From assembly GCF_037860835.1 (NCBI RefSeq), contig NZ_JBBEOG010000002.1, forward strand, positions 248,001 through 312,000: a DNA stretch of 64,000 nt. The letters run 5' to 3'. The position numbers and the translations under genes were made by a program. Origin of the DNA: Aquipuribacter nitratireducens (GTDB lineage: Bacteria > Actinomycetota > Actinomycetes > Actinomycetales > JBBAYJ01). Positions 32,164 through 40,079 of this stretch are shown here, piece by piece (the first letter of the stretch is position 1; every line of letters begins with the position of its first letter). The notes under the pieces are model-generated. The model was not told where the DNA came from. It made no database searches and saw only the letters and a program-made list of their open reading frames with translations.

Positions 32164-33048
32164 CTAGCCCGCAAGGCCGAGCCGGCGCCTGGCCTCGCGC
32201 TCGTGCGGGCTGCCGCGCAGCGCCGGGACGAGGGCCTGGACGCCGTGGCCGGCGAGGCGCAGCGCCCGCAGGGACGACGTCACGGCGGCCGGTGGGGCGA
32301 CGGCGGCCGCCGCCCGCCACGGCGCCGGGAACAGCGCCCGGGCCCAGCCCGGGAGGCTGGCGAAGGCCGTGCCGACGAGCGACGACCAGCCCGCCCGTGC
32401 GGGGGTGGCGTACTCGAGGAGCGCGGGAAGGGGCGGTGCGAGCACGACGGCGACCGCCTCACGGGCCGCCGGGCAGAGACGGAGCGAGGCGCGGCTGTCG
32501 AGCAGGTACCCGCGCAGGCCCGCCACGTCGTCGGGCACGTGGGCGGGGTCGACCCCGAGCAGCGCCGCGACCCGCACCTGCTCGGCGACGTAGCGGTCGG
32601 CCTCCGCCGCGTCGAGCCGGAGCCCGCCGCGGCGCACCACGTGGAGCATCGAGTCGACGAGGCAGCAGTGCACCCACAGCAGCAGCCGGGGGTCGTCGAG
32701 GCGCCGTCCGCCGTCGCGCGAGGCCGCCCGGTCGTGCGCGCGACGGACGTGCGCCGCGGCGCGCAGCACCTGCTCGGTGCTGCCGAACGTCGTGAGGGCG
32801 ACGAAGTCGGCGGTGCGTACCAGCCGCGACCACGGCTCGTCGCGGTAGCGGGAGTGCGCAGCGAAGCCCTCGGCCGCCTCCGGGTGCAGCGACTGCAGGA
32901 GGAGCGCCCGCAGGCCACCGACGGCCATGAGCGGGTCCGCGTGCACGCGCCACGTCACGCTCGTCGGGCCGAACAGGCCGGGGTCGGCCGGGACCGCGCC
33001 CTGGGCACCGGGTGCCGGGGCGACGACGGCGAGGCGACCGTCCACCAC
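32164..33048 (-). CDS. MpaB-family (DUF2236) oxygenase
   Basis: A 294-residue member of the oxygenase MpaB/LatA family (formerly DUF2236), whose studied members are heme-dependent oxygenases. Family features seen are a start reading PGLFGPTSVTWRVHADPLMA, then LLLQSLHPEAAEGFAAHS, FVALTTFGSTEQVL and a His/Cys segment (LLWVHCCLVDSML). The substrate is unknown. The start is a pair of GTG codons at 33043-33048. A CAGACT hexamer 6 nt upstream is a possible leaderless -10. The gene is divergent from the ParA-like gene. Confidence 0.82.
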   Translation of the reverse strand: MVDGRLAVVAPAPGAQGAVPADPGLFGPTSVTWRVHADPLMAVGGLRALLLQSLHPEAAEGFAAHSRYRDEPWSRLVRTADFVALTTFGSTEQVLRAAAHVRRAHDRAASRDGGRRLDDPRLLLWVHCCLVDSMLHVVRRGGLRLDAAEADRYVAEQVRVAALLGVDPAHVPDDVAGLRGYLLDSRASLRLCPAAREAVAVVLAPPLPALLEYATPARAGWSSLVGTAFASLPGWARALFPAPWRAAAAVAPPAAVTSSLRALRLAGHGVQALVPALRGSPHEREARRRLGLAG

Positions 33049-33116
33049 GGCTGGAGTCTGTCCTACCGGACGCCCGGACGGCTCGTCGACCCGCAGGGGG
33101 CTGCGAGGATGACGCC

Positions 33117-33869
33117 GTGCCGAGGGTGCTGGCGGTGGCGAACCAGAAGGGCGGCGTGGCGAAGACCACGACCGCTGCGGCGTTGTCGACGGCGTTCGCG
33201 CAGGCCGGTCGCCGGGTGCTCCTCGTCGACCTCGACCCGCAGGCGTGTCTCACCTTCGCCCTCGGTGTCGACGCCGACGAGGTCGTGACGAGCAGCGCCG
33301 AGGTCCTCCTCGGTGCTCCGCTGGAGGACGCCGTCGTCCGCACGGCCGAGGACGTCGACCTGCTGCCCGCCACGCTCGAGCTGGCCGCGACCGACGCCGC
33401 CCTCGTCGCGCGCCCCGACCGCGAGGCGGCGCTGCGGGACGCGCTGGCCCCGGTCGCCGACCGCTACGACGACGTCGTTGTCGACTGCTCGCCCACCCTG
33501 GGCGTGCTCACGCTCGCGGCGCTCGCGGCCGCGGACGAGGTGCTCGTCCCGCTGGCCGCCGAGATGCTCGGGCACCGCGCCGTCGGACAGCTCCTCGACA
33601 CGGCCGAGGACGTGCGGCGGGGCGTCAACCCCGGTCTCGTCGTCGTCGGGCTCCTGCCCACCATGGTCGACCTGCGGACCTCGCACGCCCGTGAGGTCGT
33701 CGAGGACCTGTCGGGCCGCTACGGGCTGCCCGTGCTCGGTCCCGTCCCGCGCTCGGTGCGCGTGGCGGAGGCCCCGGTCCGCGGCCGGTCCGTCCTCACG
33801 ACGTCACCCCGCTCGCGCGCCTCCCTCGCCTACCGCGAGGTCGCGACCGAGCTGCTGCACGGCCGCTGA
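33117..33869 (+). CDS. ParA/Soj-like P-loop ATPase
   Basis: A 250-residue MinD/ParA-superfamily ATPase with the deviant Walker A NQKGGVAKTTTAAAL, VLLVDLDPQA and the switch segment VVVDCSPTLGVLTLAAL. There is no parB or parS beside it, so it is not the chromosome-partition ParA. It corresponds to the orphan Soj-like Rv3213c that opens the same conserved block in mycobacteria. Its cargo is unknown. GAGGAT ending 6 nt before the GTG may be a leaderless -10. Confidence 0.83.
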   Translation: MPRVLAVANQKGGVAKTTTAAALSTAFAQAGRRVLLVDLDPQACLTFALGVDADEVVTSSAEVLLGAPLEDAVVRTAEDVDLLPATLELAATDAALVARPDREAALRDALAPVADRYDDVVVDCSPTLGVLTLAALAAADEVLVPLAAEMLGHRAVGQLLDTAEDVRRGVNPGLVVVGLLPTMVDLRTSHAREVVEDLSGRYGLPVLGPVPRSVRVAEAPVRGRSVLTTSPRSRASLAYREVATELLHGR

Positions 33870-33893
33870 CGGGCTGGACGCGGACCCGGGCGC

Positions 33894-35549
33894 TCAGGCC
33901 GGTGTCGTGACGTCCTGCTGCGGTGCCCGACCGTCCGCCGCGGAACCGCCGCCCCCACGGCGACGACGCCGCTTGCGTCGGGCAGGGACCGCCTCGGACC
34001 CCTCGGGGCCGCTGCCGGTCTCCGGCACCTCGACGACCACCGTCTCCGAGCTGCGGCGTCGGCGACGACGCGGCTGCGGTGCGCCGTCACCGGCGGCACC
34101 CTCGCGGGACGACTCGCGCCTGCCGTCTCCCGACCCGCCCCGGGACGCACCGCCGCGGGGCGCACCACCGCGGGGCGCGCCGTCGCGGCCGCCTCGGCCG
34201 CGTCCGCCCGAGCGAGGGCCCTCGACGTCCTCCAGCTCCTCCGCCTCGAGCCCGGCCCGGGTGCGCGCCGCGCGGGGGAGCCGACCCTTCGTGCCCTCGG
34301 GGATGCCGAGGTCGGTGAAGAGGTGGGGGGAGGTGCTGTACGTCTCGGCGGGCTCGTCGGCGGGGATGCCGACCTCGCGGGCGATGACCTGCCAGCGGAC
34401 CACGTCCGCCCACTCGACGAACGTGACGGCGGTGCCGGCGTTGCCGGCGCGTCCGGTCCGGCCGATGCGGTGGACGTACGTGCGGGCGTCGTCGGGGCAC
34501 TCGTAGTTGACGACGTGGGTGACGTCCTCGACGTCGATGCCGCGGGCGGCGACGTCGGTCGCGATGAGGACGTCGACCTTGCCGTGGCGGAACGCGCGCA
34601 GCGCCTGCTCGCGGGCGCCCTGGCCGAGGTCGCCGTGGATCGCGGCCGCGGCGAAGCCGCGCGTGACGAGCTCGTCGGCGACCTTCGAGGCGTTGCGACG
34701 GGTCCGGGTGAAGACGATGGTGAGGCCCCGGCCGTCGGCCTGCAGCAGCCGCGCGAGGCACTCGATGCGGTCCATCGGGTGCGTGCGGTACGCGTGCTGC
34801 TTCACGAGCTTGACGGTCGCGCCGTCGTCGTCGGGGTCGTGGGCGCGGATGTGCGTCGGCTGCGTCATGTACTGCCGCGCGAGCGAGACGACCGCGGACG
34901 GCATGGTCGCGCTGAACAGCATGGTCTGCCGGCCCGCGGGGGTGCGGGAGAGGATGCGCTCGACGTCCGGCAGGAAGCCGAGGTCGAGCATCTCGTCGGC
35001 CTCGTCGAGGACGACGTGGCGCGCGGAGCCGAGGTCGAGGTGACCCTGGTTCGCGAGGTCGATGAGCCGGCCGGGTGTGCCGACGACGATCTCGACGCCG
35101 CGGCGCAGCGCCTCGATCTGCGGCTCGTACGCGCGCCCGCCGAAGATGACGGTGACCCGCACGGGGCGGCGGCTCGCGGCGGTCGTGAGGTCGCCCGCGA
35201 CCTGCAGCGCGAGCTCGCGCGTGGGGGCGACGACGAGCGCCTGCGGCGCGCCGGGGGTGGGCAGGTCGTCGAAGCCCGCCTCGCCCGGCCCCACGACCCG
35301 CTGCACGAGGGGGACGCCGAAGCCGAGGGTCTTTCCCGTGCCGGTCTTGGCCTGCCCGATGATGTCGGCGCCGTCGAGGGCGACCGGGAGGGTCATCGCC
35401 TGGATCGGGAAGGGGTGGGTGATGCCGGCGGCGGCGAGCGCGTCGCAGATCTCGGGCTGGACACCGAAGTCGGCGAACGTCTGGCCGGCGGGGACGGGAG
35501 GCGCCTCGACGACAGGGGTGCCGGTCGGGAGGGAGGTCGTGTCAGTCAC
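33894..35549 (-). CDS. rhlE: DEAD-box RNA helicase (RhlE-like)
   Basis: A 551-residue ATP-dependent RNA helicase with all core motifs: the Q motif region (TFADFGVQPEICDAL, IQAMTLP), AKTGTGKT, PTRELALQ, TPGRLIDL, DEAD, SAT, then domain 2 with VFTRTRRNA, ATDVAARGIDV and HRIGRTGRAG. The last 130 residues are a basic Arg/Gly-rich tail that should bind RNA. It is the counterpart of mycobacterial Rv3211. A TACGCT hexamer 10 nt upstream of the GTG suggests a very short leader. Confidence 0.92.
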   Translation of the reverse strand: MTDTTSLPTGTPVVEAPPVPAGQTFADFGVQPEICDALAAAGITHPFPIQAMTLPVALDGADIIGQAKTGTGKTLGFGVPLVQRVVGPGEAGFDDLPTPGAPQALVVAPTRELALQVAGDLTTAASRRPVRVTVIFGGRAYEPQIEALRRGVEIVVGTPGRLIDLANQGHLDLGSARHVVLDEADEMLDLGFLPDVERILSRTPAGRQTMLFSATMPSAVVSLARQYMTQPTHIRAHDPDDDGATVKLVKQHAYRTHPMDRIECLARLLQADGRGLTIVFTRTRRNASKVADELVTRGFAAAAIHGDLGQGAREQALRAFRHGKVDVLIATDVAARGIDVEDVTHVVNYECPDDARTYVHRIGRTGRAGNAGTAVTFVEWADVVRWQVIAREVGIPADEPAETYSTSPHLFTDLGIPEGTKGRLPRAARTRAGLEAEELEDVEGPRSGGRGRGGRDGAPRGGAPRGGASRGGSGDGRRESSREGAAGDGAPQPRRRRRRSSETVVVEVPETGSGPEGSEAVPARRKRRRRRGGGGSAADGRAPQQDVTTPA

Positions 35550-35580
35550 TATGCCCCCCAGCGTAGCCGGGTGGCGGGAC

Positions 35581-35586
35581 TAGGGT
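35581..35586 (+). promoter_or_regulatory. -10 hexamer for leaderless ferritin-like gene
   Basis: TAGGGT ends 6 nt before the ATG at 35593. Confidence 0.55.
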
Positions 35587-35592
35587 TCGCCC

Positions 35593-36285
35593 ATGGCGCC
35601 CGACGACGAGTCCACGCCGGCAGCGGAGCCCGGGTCCCGGGACGCGGTCGTCGACCTGCTGGGGGCGCTGGCCTACGGCGAGCTCACCGCGTTCAGCCGC
35701 CTCGCGGGGGACGCCGAGCTCGCCCCGAGCCTGCGCGACAAGGTCGCGCTCGCGCAGGTCGCGGCGGTCGAGCTGCGGCACTACGAGCAGCTGGCGGAGC
35801 GCATCGGCGAGCTCGGCGGCGACCCGCACGACGCGATGGCGCCCTTCGTCGCGCCGGTCGACGCCTTCCACGACCGGACCGCCCCGAACGACTGGCTCGA
35901 GGGGCTCGTCAAGGCGTACGTCGGCGACGGGGTCGCGATGGACTTCTACCGCGAGGTCGCCGCGTACGTGGACACCGACACCCGCGCGCTGGTCGAGACG
36001 GTGCTCGCCGACCAGGGGCACACCGACGTCGTCGCCGCGGCCGTGCGCGGTGCCGTCGAGCGCGACGCACGTCTCGCCGGCCGCCTCGCGCTGTGGGCCC
36101 GCCGCCTGGTCGGGGAGGCCCTGAGCCAGGCGCAGCGCGTCGCGGTGGACCGGGACGGTCTCGCGGGGCTGCTCGTCGGCACCGAGACCGCACCCGGGGC
36201 CGACCTCGCGGAGATCGGTCGCATGTTCGCCCGCATCATGGAGCGGCACGGCGAGCGCATGGCCCGCCTGGGCCTGGCCCCCTGA
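35593..36285 (+). CDS. Ferritin-like domain protein
   Basis: A 230-residue all-helical protein with a ferritin-like four-helix layout and carboxylate/His motifs: AYGELTAFSRLA, VELRHYEQL, AMDFYREVAAY and ADQGHTDVV. Related entries are annotated as ferritin-like or tRNA hydroxylase-like in actinobacteria (Rv3210c position). Di-iron binding is likely from the E...ExxH pattern, but the reaction is unknown. The ATG is fixed by the adjacent -10. It converges on DUF3107, 13 nt away. Confidence 0.75.
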   Translation: MAPDDESTPAAEPGSRDAVVDLLGALAYGELTAFSRLAGDAELAPSLRDKVALAQVAAVELRHYEQLAERIGELGGDPHDAMAPFVAPVDAFHDRTAPNDWLEGLVKAYVGDGVAMDFYREVAAYVDTDTRALVETVLADQGHTDVVAAAVRGAVERDARLAGRLALWARRLVGEALSQAQRVAVDRDGLAGLLVGTETAPGADLAEIGRMFARIMERHGERMARLGLAP

Positions 36286-36298
36286 GGGACGCGCTCGC

Positions 36299-36526
36299 TC
36301 AGGCGCCGGTGGTGCCGAACCCGACGCTGCGGACCTCGGTGGCGCCGGTCTCGACGTAGGCGAGGGCCTCCGTCGGGACGATGACGCGACGGCCCTTGTC
36401 GTCGACGAGCTCGAGCACCGGCCCGGACAGGGCGGCGGCCACGGCCTTCGAGATCTCCTCCGGCGACTTCTCGGTCTCCAGGACGATCTCGCGGGGGGCG
36501 TTGCGGACGCCGATCTTGACCTGCAC
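36299..36526 (-). CDS. DUF3107 family protein
   Basis: A 75-residue protein that matches DUF3107 along its whole length (VKIGVRNAPREIVLET, GRRVIVPTEALAYVE, GFGTTGA). It is the counterpart of mycobacterial Rv3208A. The fold is small alpha/beta and the function is unknown. AGGAGG precedes the GTG at normal distance. A TACGCT hexamer about 46 nt upstream may be the -10. It is on the same strand as the TetR gene and 79 nt downstream of it. Confidence 0.88.
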   Translation of the reverse strand: MQVKIGVRNAPREIVLETEKSPEEISKAVAAALSGPVLELVDDKGRRVIVPTEALAYVETGATEVRSVGFGTTGA

Positions 36527-36605
36527 CAGGACCTCCTGCGCGTGGGGGGTGCGGGCGGCCGCCCGCGAGGGGCCAGCGTAGACCGGCCGTGCCGGGCGCC
36601 CGTCG

Positions 36606-37250
36606 TCAGGCGACGGACTTGGGGAAGCCGCGGATGCCGCGCCACGACAACGACGACACGAGCCGGGCCGCGTCCTCGCGGGGAATCGGTCGGCCGTTGC
36701 TCAGCCACCACCGCGCCGTCACCTGCGCCTGCCCCACGAGCGCGATGCCGAGCATCCGGGCCTCCTCACGCGGCAGGCCGGTGTCCTCGGCGATGACGGT
36801 GCTGATGGGGGCCGCGCACGCGGCGGTCATCCGCGCCACCCGCTGCTGCACGAGCGGCTCGCTCGTGAGGTCGGACTCGAAGACGAGCCGGAACGCCTCG
36901 CCCTCGGTGTCGACGAAGGAGAAGAACGCCGCCGTCACACCGGCCACCCGCTGCTTGTTGTCGTGCGTGGCCTCCAGGGCGGCGCTCACCGCCTCGACGA
37001 GGTGTTCGACGAGGCCGTCGAGCACCGCGAGGTACAGCTCGAGCTTGCTCGGGAAGTGCTGGTAGAGGACGGGCTTCGACACCTGCGCGCGGTCGGCGAT
37101 CTCGTCCATCGCCGTCGCGTGGTAGCCGTTGGCGACGAAGACCGCCTGCGCGGCCCCGAGCAGCTGCCGGCGGCGGGCCGGTCGCGACAACCGCGTGCCG
37201 CGCACCGCGTCCGGGGTGCCCGGCGGGTCGGCGGCGGCGGCGCTCGTCAT
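36606..37250 (-). CDS. TetR-family transcriptional regulator
   Basis: A 214-residue TetR regulator with the N-terminal helix-turn-helix (RRRQLLGAAQAVFVANGYHA, then AQVSKPVLYQHFPSKLELY) and a helical ligand/dimer domain. The position matches Rv3208. The ATG at 37250 is chosen because TAGCCT lies 7 nt upstream. The ligand and targets are unknown; it may regulate itself or DUF3107 next to it. Confidence 0.85.
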   Translation of the reverse strand: MTSAAAADPPGTPDAVRGTRLSRPARRRQLLGAAQAVFVANGYHATAMDEIADRAQVSKPVLYQHFPSKLELYLAVLDGLVEHLVEAVSAALEATHDNKQRVAGVTAAFFSFVDTEGEAFRLVFESDLTSEPLVQQRVARMTAACAAPISTVIAEDTGLPREEARMLGIALVGQAQVTARWWLSNGRPIPREDAARLVSSLSWRGIRGFPKSVA

Positions 37251-37257
37251 GGCGGGG

Positions 37258-37263
37258 AGGCTA
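37258..37263 (-). promoter_or_regulatory. -10 hexamer for leaderless TetR gene
   Basis: On the minus strand TAGCCT ends 7 nt before the ATG at 37250. Confidence 0.5.
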
Positions 37264-37357
37264 CCGGGGCGTCGCCGACGGAACACCGGGCCGCCCGGGC
37301 GGGTTGCACGAGTCGCCCACCGACCCGTCCCTGCGACCCACCACGAGGAGCGCCCCC

Positions 37358-38560
37358 GTGTCCCTGCCCCCGCTCGTCGAACCCGCCGCGGAGCTGTCCG
37401 TCGAGGAGGTCCGGCGCTTCAGCCGGCACATCATCATCCCCGACGTCGGCATGGCGGGGCAGAAGCGGCTGAAGAACGCGAAGGTGCTCGTGGTCGGCGC
37501 AGGCGGGCTCGGCAGCCCGGCGCTGCTCTACCTCGCGGCTGCGGGGGTCGGCACCCTCGGGATCGTCGAGTTCGACGTCGTCGACGAGTCGAACCTCCAG
37601 CGGCAGGTCATCCACGGGCAGTCCGACGTGGGCCGACCCAAGGCCCGGTCGGCGCGCGAGTCCGTCCTCGAGATCAACCCGCACGTCGACGTGCGGCTGC
37701 ACGAGACCCGCCTCGACTCCTCTAACGTCCTCGACGTGTTCCGCGACTACGACCTCGTCGTCGACGGCACGGACAACTTCGCCACCCGCTACCTCGTGAA
37801 CGACGCGTGCGTGCTCCTCGGCAAGCCGTACGTGTGGGGGTCGATCTACCGCTTCGAGGGCCAGGTCAGCGTCTTCTGGGCCGACCCGCCCGCGGGGCCG
37901 GACGGCGCGCAGGTCGAGGGCGTGCAGTACCGCGACCTCTACCCCGAGCCGCCGCCGCCCGGCATGGTGCCGAGCTGCGCGGAGGGCGGGGTGCTCGGCG
38001 TGCTGTGCGCGTCCATCGGCTCCGTCATGGTGAACGAGGCCATCAAGCTCCTCACGGGGATCGGTGACCCGCTGCTCGGGCGCCTGCTCGTCTTCGACGC
38101 CCTCGAGATGAGCTGGCGCGAGGTGCGGGTGCGCAAGGACCCGAACGGCACCCCGGTGACGGGGCTCATCGACTACGAGGCGTTCTGCGGGGTCGTGTCC
38201 CAGGAGGCGTCCGACGCCGTCGCCGGCTCGACGATCTCCGTCCTCGAGCTGCGCGACATGCTCGCCGAGCGCGAGCGGGGCGAGCGGGACTTCCTCCTCG
38301 TCGACGTCCGGGAGCCCGACGAGCGCGACATCGTCGAGATCCCCGGCTCCGTCCTCATCCCCAAGGGCGAGTTCCTGTCCGGGGCAGCGCTGGAGAAGCT
38401 CCCCGGCGACCGCCAGGTGGTGCTCCACTGCAAGGCAGGGACCCGTTCCGCGGAGGCGCTCGCCGTCGTGAAGGGCGCCGGCTTCGCCGACGCCGTCCAC
38501 GTCGGCGGGGGGGTGCTCGCGTGGGTCGACCAGGTGGAGCCGGACAAGCCGTCCTACTGA
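37358..38560 (+). CDS. moeZ: MoeB/MoeZ adenylyltransferase-sulfurtransferase
   Basis: A 400-residue protein with an E1-like ThiF/MoeB domain (VVGAGGLGSPALLYLAAAG, VDGTDNFATRYLVND) and a C-terminal rhodanese domain whose catalytic loop is LHCKAGTRS. It adenylates, and the rhodanese Cys sulfurates, the C terminus of small ubiquitin-like sulfur carriers such as MoaD or CysO. These serve molybdopterin or cysteine synthesis. GAGGAG (37345-37350) selects the GTG at 37358. It converges with, and overlaps by 7 nt, the DUF4097 gene. The counterpart is Rv3206c. Confidence 0.9.
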   Translation: MSLPPLVEPAAELSVEEVRRFSRHIIIPDVGMAGQKRLKNAKVLVVGAGGLGSPALLYLAAAGVGTLGIVEFDVVDESNLQRQVIHGQSDVGRPKARSARESVLEINPHVDVRLHETRLDSSNVLDVFRDYDLVVDGTDNFATRYLVNDACVLLGKPYVWGSIYRFEGQVSVFWADPPAGPDGAQVEGVQYRDLYPEPPPPGMVPSCAEGGVLGVLCASIGSVMVNEAIKLLTGIGDPLLGRLLVFDALEMSWREVRVRKDPNGTPVTGLIDYEAFCGVVSQEASDAVAGSTISVLELRDMLAERERGERDFLLVDVREPDERDIVEIPGSVLIPKGEFLSGAALEKLPGDRQVVLHCKAGTRSAEALAVVKGAGFADAVHVGGGVLAWVDQVEPDKPSY

Positions 38561-39390
38561 TCCCTCCGCCAGGTCCGCTCGTGCGCGGTCCCGCGGTCCT
38601 GCCCCTCGTACGACACGTCGATCCCTCCGACGGTCGCCGACAGGTCGAGCACCCGTGAGGCACCCGGCTCGTCGGTGATGCCGACCGCGGCGTCGCCGAC
38701 CGACACGCCGGTGCTGACGTCGTAGGCGGTCCCGTCGTCCGGGACGACGACCGCGACGCCGCCGACCGACGTCGCGACGCGGACCTCGCGGGGCGGCGCG
38801 ACGAAGTCGAGCTGGACGCCACCGGTGGTGACCGACGCGGACACCCGCTGCGACGTGGCGTCGCGCAGCGACACGCCACCGGCGCTGATCGACGTCGTGA
38901 GGTCGCCGGCGAGCCCGGAGGCGTCGACCCCGCCGGTGGCGACGTCGACGTCGACGTCGACCTCCGGGTCGACGACGAGGTCGTAGCCGACGTCGCAGCG
39001 CCGCGGCCAGCCGCTGCTCGGGCACTCCGACTCCAGGACGAGGGTGTCGCCCTCGCGGGTGACGGTGACCTCGCCCTCGACCCACGAGGTCGTGAGGACG
39101 GCGTCGCCGAGGACCTCGCCGTCGCCGGCGCCTGCGGTGCGCAGCCGGACGCCCGCGACGTCCCCGACGACGTGGAGCTCGCGGACGCCCTCGGCGTCGA
39201 CGACCTGCCGCTGCTCGCGGGTGCCGGCGGCGACGAGCGCGGCCGCGGCCGCGACGCCCACCACCACGACGACGACGAGGACGCCGAGGACCGTGAGGAC
39301 CCACGCCCACCACGGCACGCGCGGCCGGTTCTGCGGGGGTCGGGGAGCCGGCGGGACCGGCGGGACGGGCTGCTGGGTGGGGGTGGTCAT
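38554..39390 (-). CDS. DUF4097-family membrane-anchored beta-repeat protein
   Basis: A 278-residue protein: a Pro-rich cytoplasmic start, one membrane helix (about 29-52), then an extracellular beta-solenoid of DUF4097 repeats (GVDASGLAGDLTTSISAGGV, GDAAVGITDEPG and similar). The same fold family includes LiaG of the Bacillus LiaFSR envelope-stress locus. It is 11 nt downstream of the response regulator and kinase pair, so it is probably part of their operon and may modulate sensing (inference). Confidence 0.75.
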   Translation of the reverse strand: MTTPTQQPVPPVPPAPRPPQNRPRVPWWAWVLTVLGVLVVVVVVGVAAAAALVAAGTREQRQVVDAEGVRELHVVGDVAGVRLRTAGAGDGEVLGDAVLTTSWVEGEVTVTREGDTLVLESECPSSGWPRRCDVGYDLVVDPEVDVDVDVATGGVDASGLAGDLTTSISAGGVSLRDATSQRVSASVTTGGVQLDFVAPPREVRVATSVGGVAVVVPDDGTAYDVSTGVSVGDAAVGITDEPGASRVLDLSATVGGIDVSYEGQDRGTAHERTWRRDQ

Positions 39391-39401
39391 GGTCGTGCCT
39401 C

Positions 39402-40079
39402 TCAGTCCGCGTGCTCGAGGTAGCGCAGGACCGCCAGCACCCGCCGGTGGTCGTCACCGGTCGGGGGGAGGTCGAGCTTGGTGAAGAGGTTGGAGACGTG
39501 CTTCTCGACCGCGCCCTCGGTGACGAACAGGGCCGCGGCGATCCCGGAGTTCGACCGGCCCTCGGCCATGAGCCGCAGGACGTCGCCCTCGCGGGGTGTG
39601 AGGCTGCGCAGCGGGTCCTCCCGGCGGGCGCGCGCGAACAGCTGCGCGACGACCTCCGGGTCCAGCGCGGTGCCGCCGCCGGCGACCCGCTGCATCGCCT
39701 CGACGAACTCGCCGACGTCGGCGACCCGGTCCTTGAGGAGGTAGCCGACGCCCTTCGCCCGGCCGGCGAGCAGCTCGGAGGCGTAGTTCTCCTCGACGTA
39801 CTGGCTGAGGACCATGACGGCGACGTCGGGGTACTGCTGCCGCACCACGAGCGCCGCGCGGACGCCCTCGTCGGTGAACGTCGGGGGCATGCGGACGTCG
39901 GTCAGCACCATGTCCGGGGCGTGCTCGGCGACGGCGGCGAGGAAGCCCTCGGCGTCCCCGGCCGCAGCGACGACGTCGAAGCCGCTCTCCTCGAGGACGC
40001 GGACGAGACCCTCCCGCAGCAGGACGCTGTCCTCCGCGAGGACGACCCGCGGACGGCGGGGCGTGGCGTCGGTGGTCAC
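39402..40079 (-). CDS. NarL/LuxR-family response regulator
   Basis: A 225-residue regulator with a receiver domain (RVVLAEDSVLLREGL, phospho-acceptor D61 in VLTDVRMPPTF, switch Lys in LLKDRV) and a C-terminal LuxR helix-turn-helix (LTPREGDVLRLMAEGRSNSG, VEKHVSNLFTKL). Its GTG start overlaps the kinase stop by 4 nt (GTGA), showing they are translationally coupled partners. The DUF4097 gene follows. The targets are unknown. Confidence 0.9.
   Translation of the reverse strand: MTTDATPRRPRVVLAEDSVLLREGLVRVLEESGFDVVAAAGDAEGFLAAVAEHAPDMVLTDVRMPPTFTDEGVRAALVVRQQYPDVAVMVLSQYVEENYASELLAGRAKGVGYLLKDRVADVGEFVEAMQRVAGGGTALDPEVVAQLFARARREDPLRSLTPREGDVLRLMAEGRSNSGIAAALFVTEGAVEKHVSNLFTKLDLPPTGDDHRRVLAVLRYLEHAD

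Noticed and set aside
31985-32174. Short ORFs across the 52-bp repeats
   Set aside because: They repeat the same peptide in shifting frames, lack ribosome sites or a leaderless -10, and exist only because the DNA repeats.
33117-33869. Chromosome partition locus (parA)
   Set aside because: No parB, parS-like site or origin features (dnaA, rnpA, gidB) occur nearby.
36281-36303. Small hairpin joining the stops of the ferritin-like gene and DUF3107 (also at 5575-5590 and 20151-20163)
   Set aside because: Two convergent TGA stops followed by the same base create a TGAG...CTCA inverted repeat by default. The stems are only 5-6 bp.
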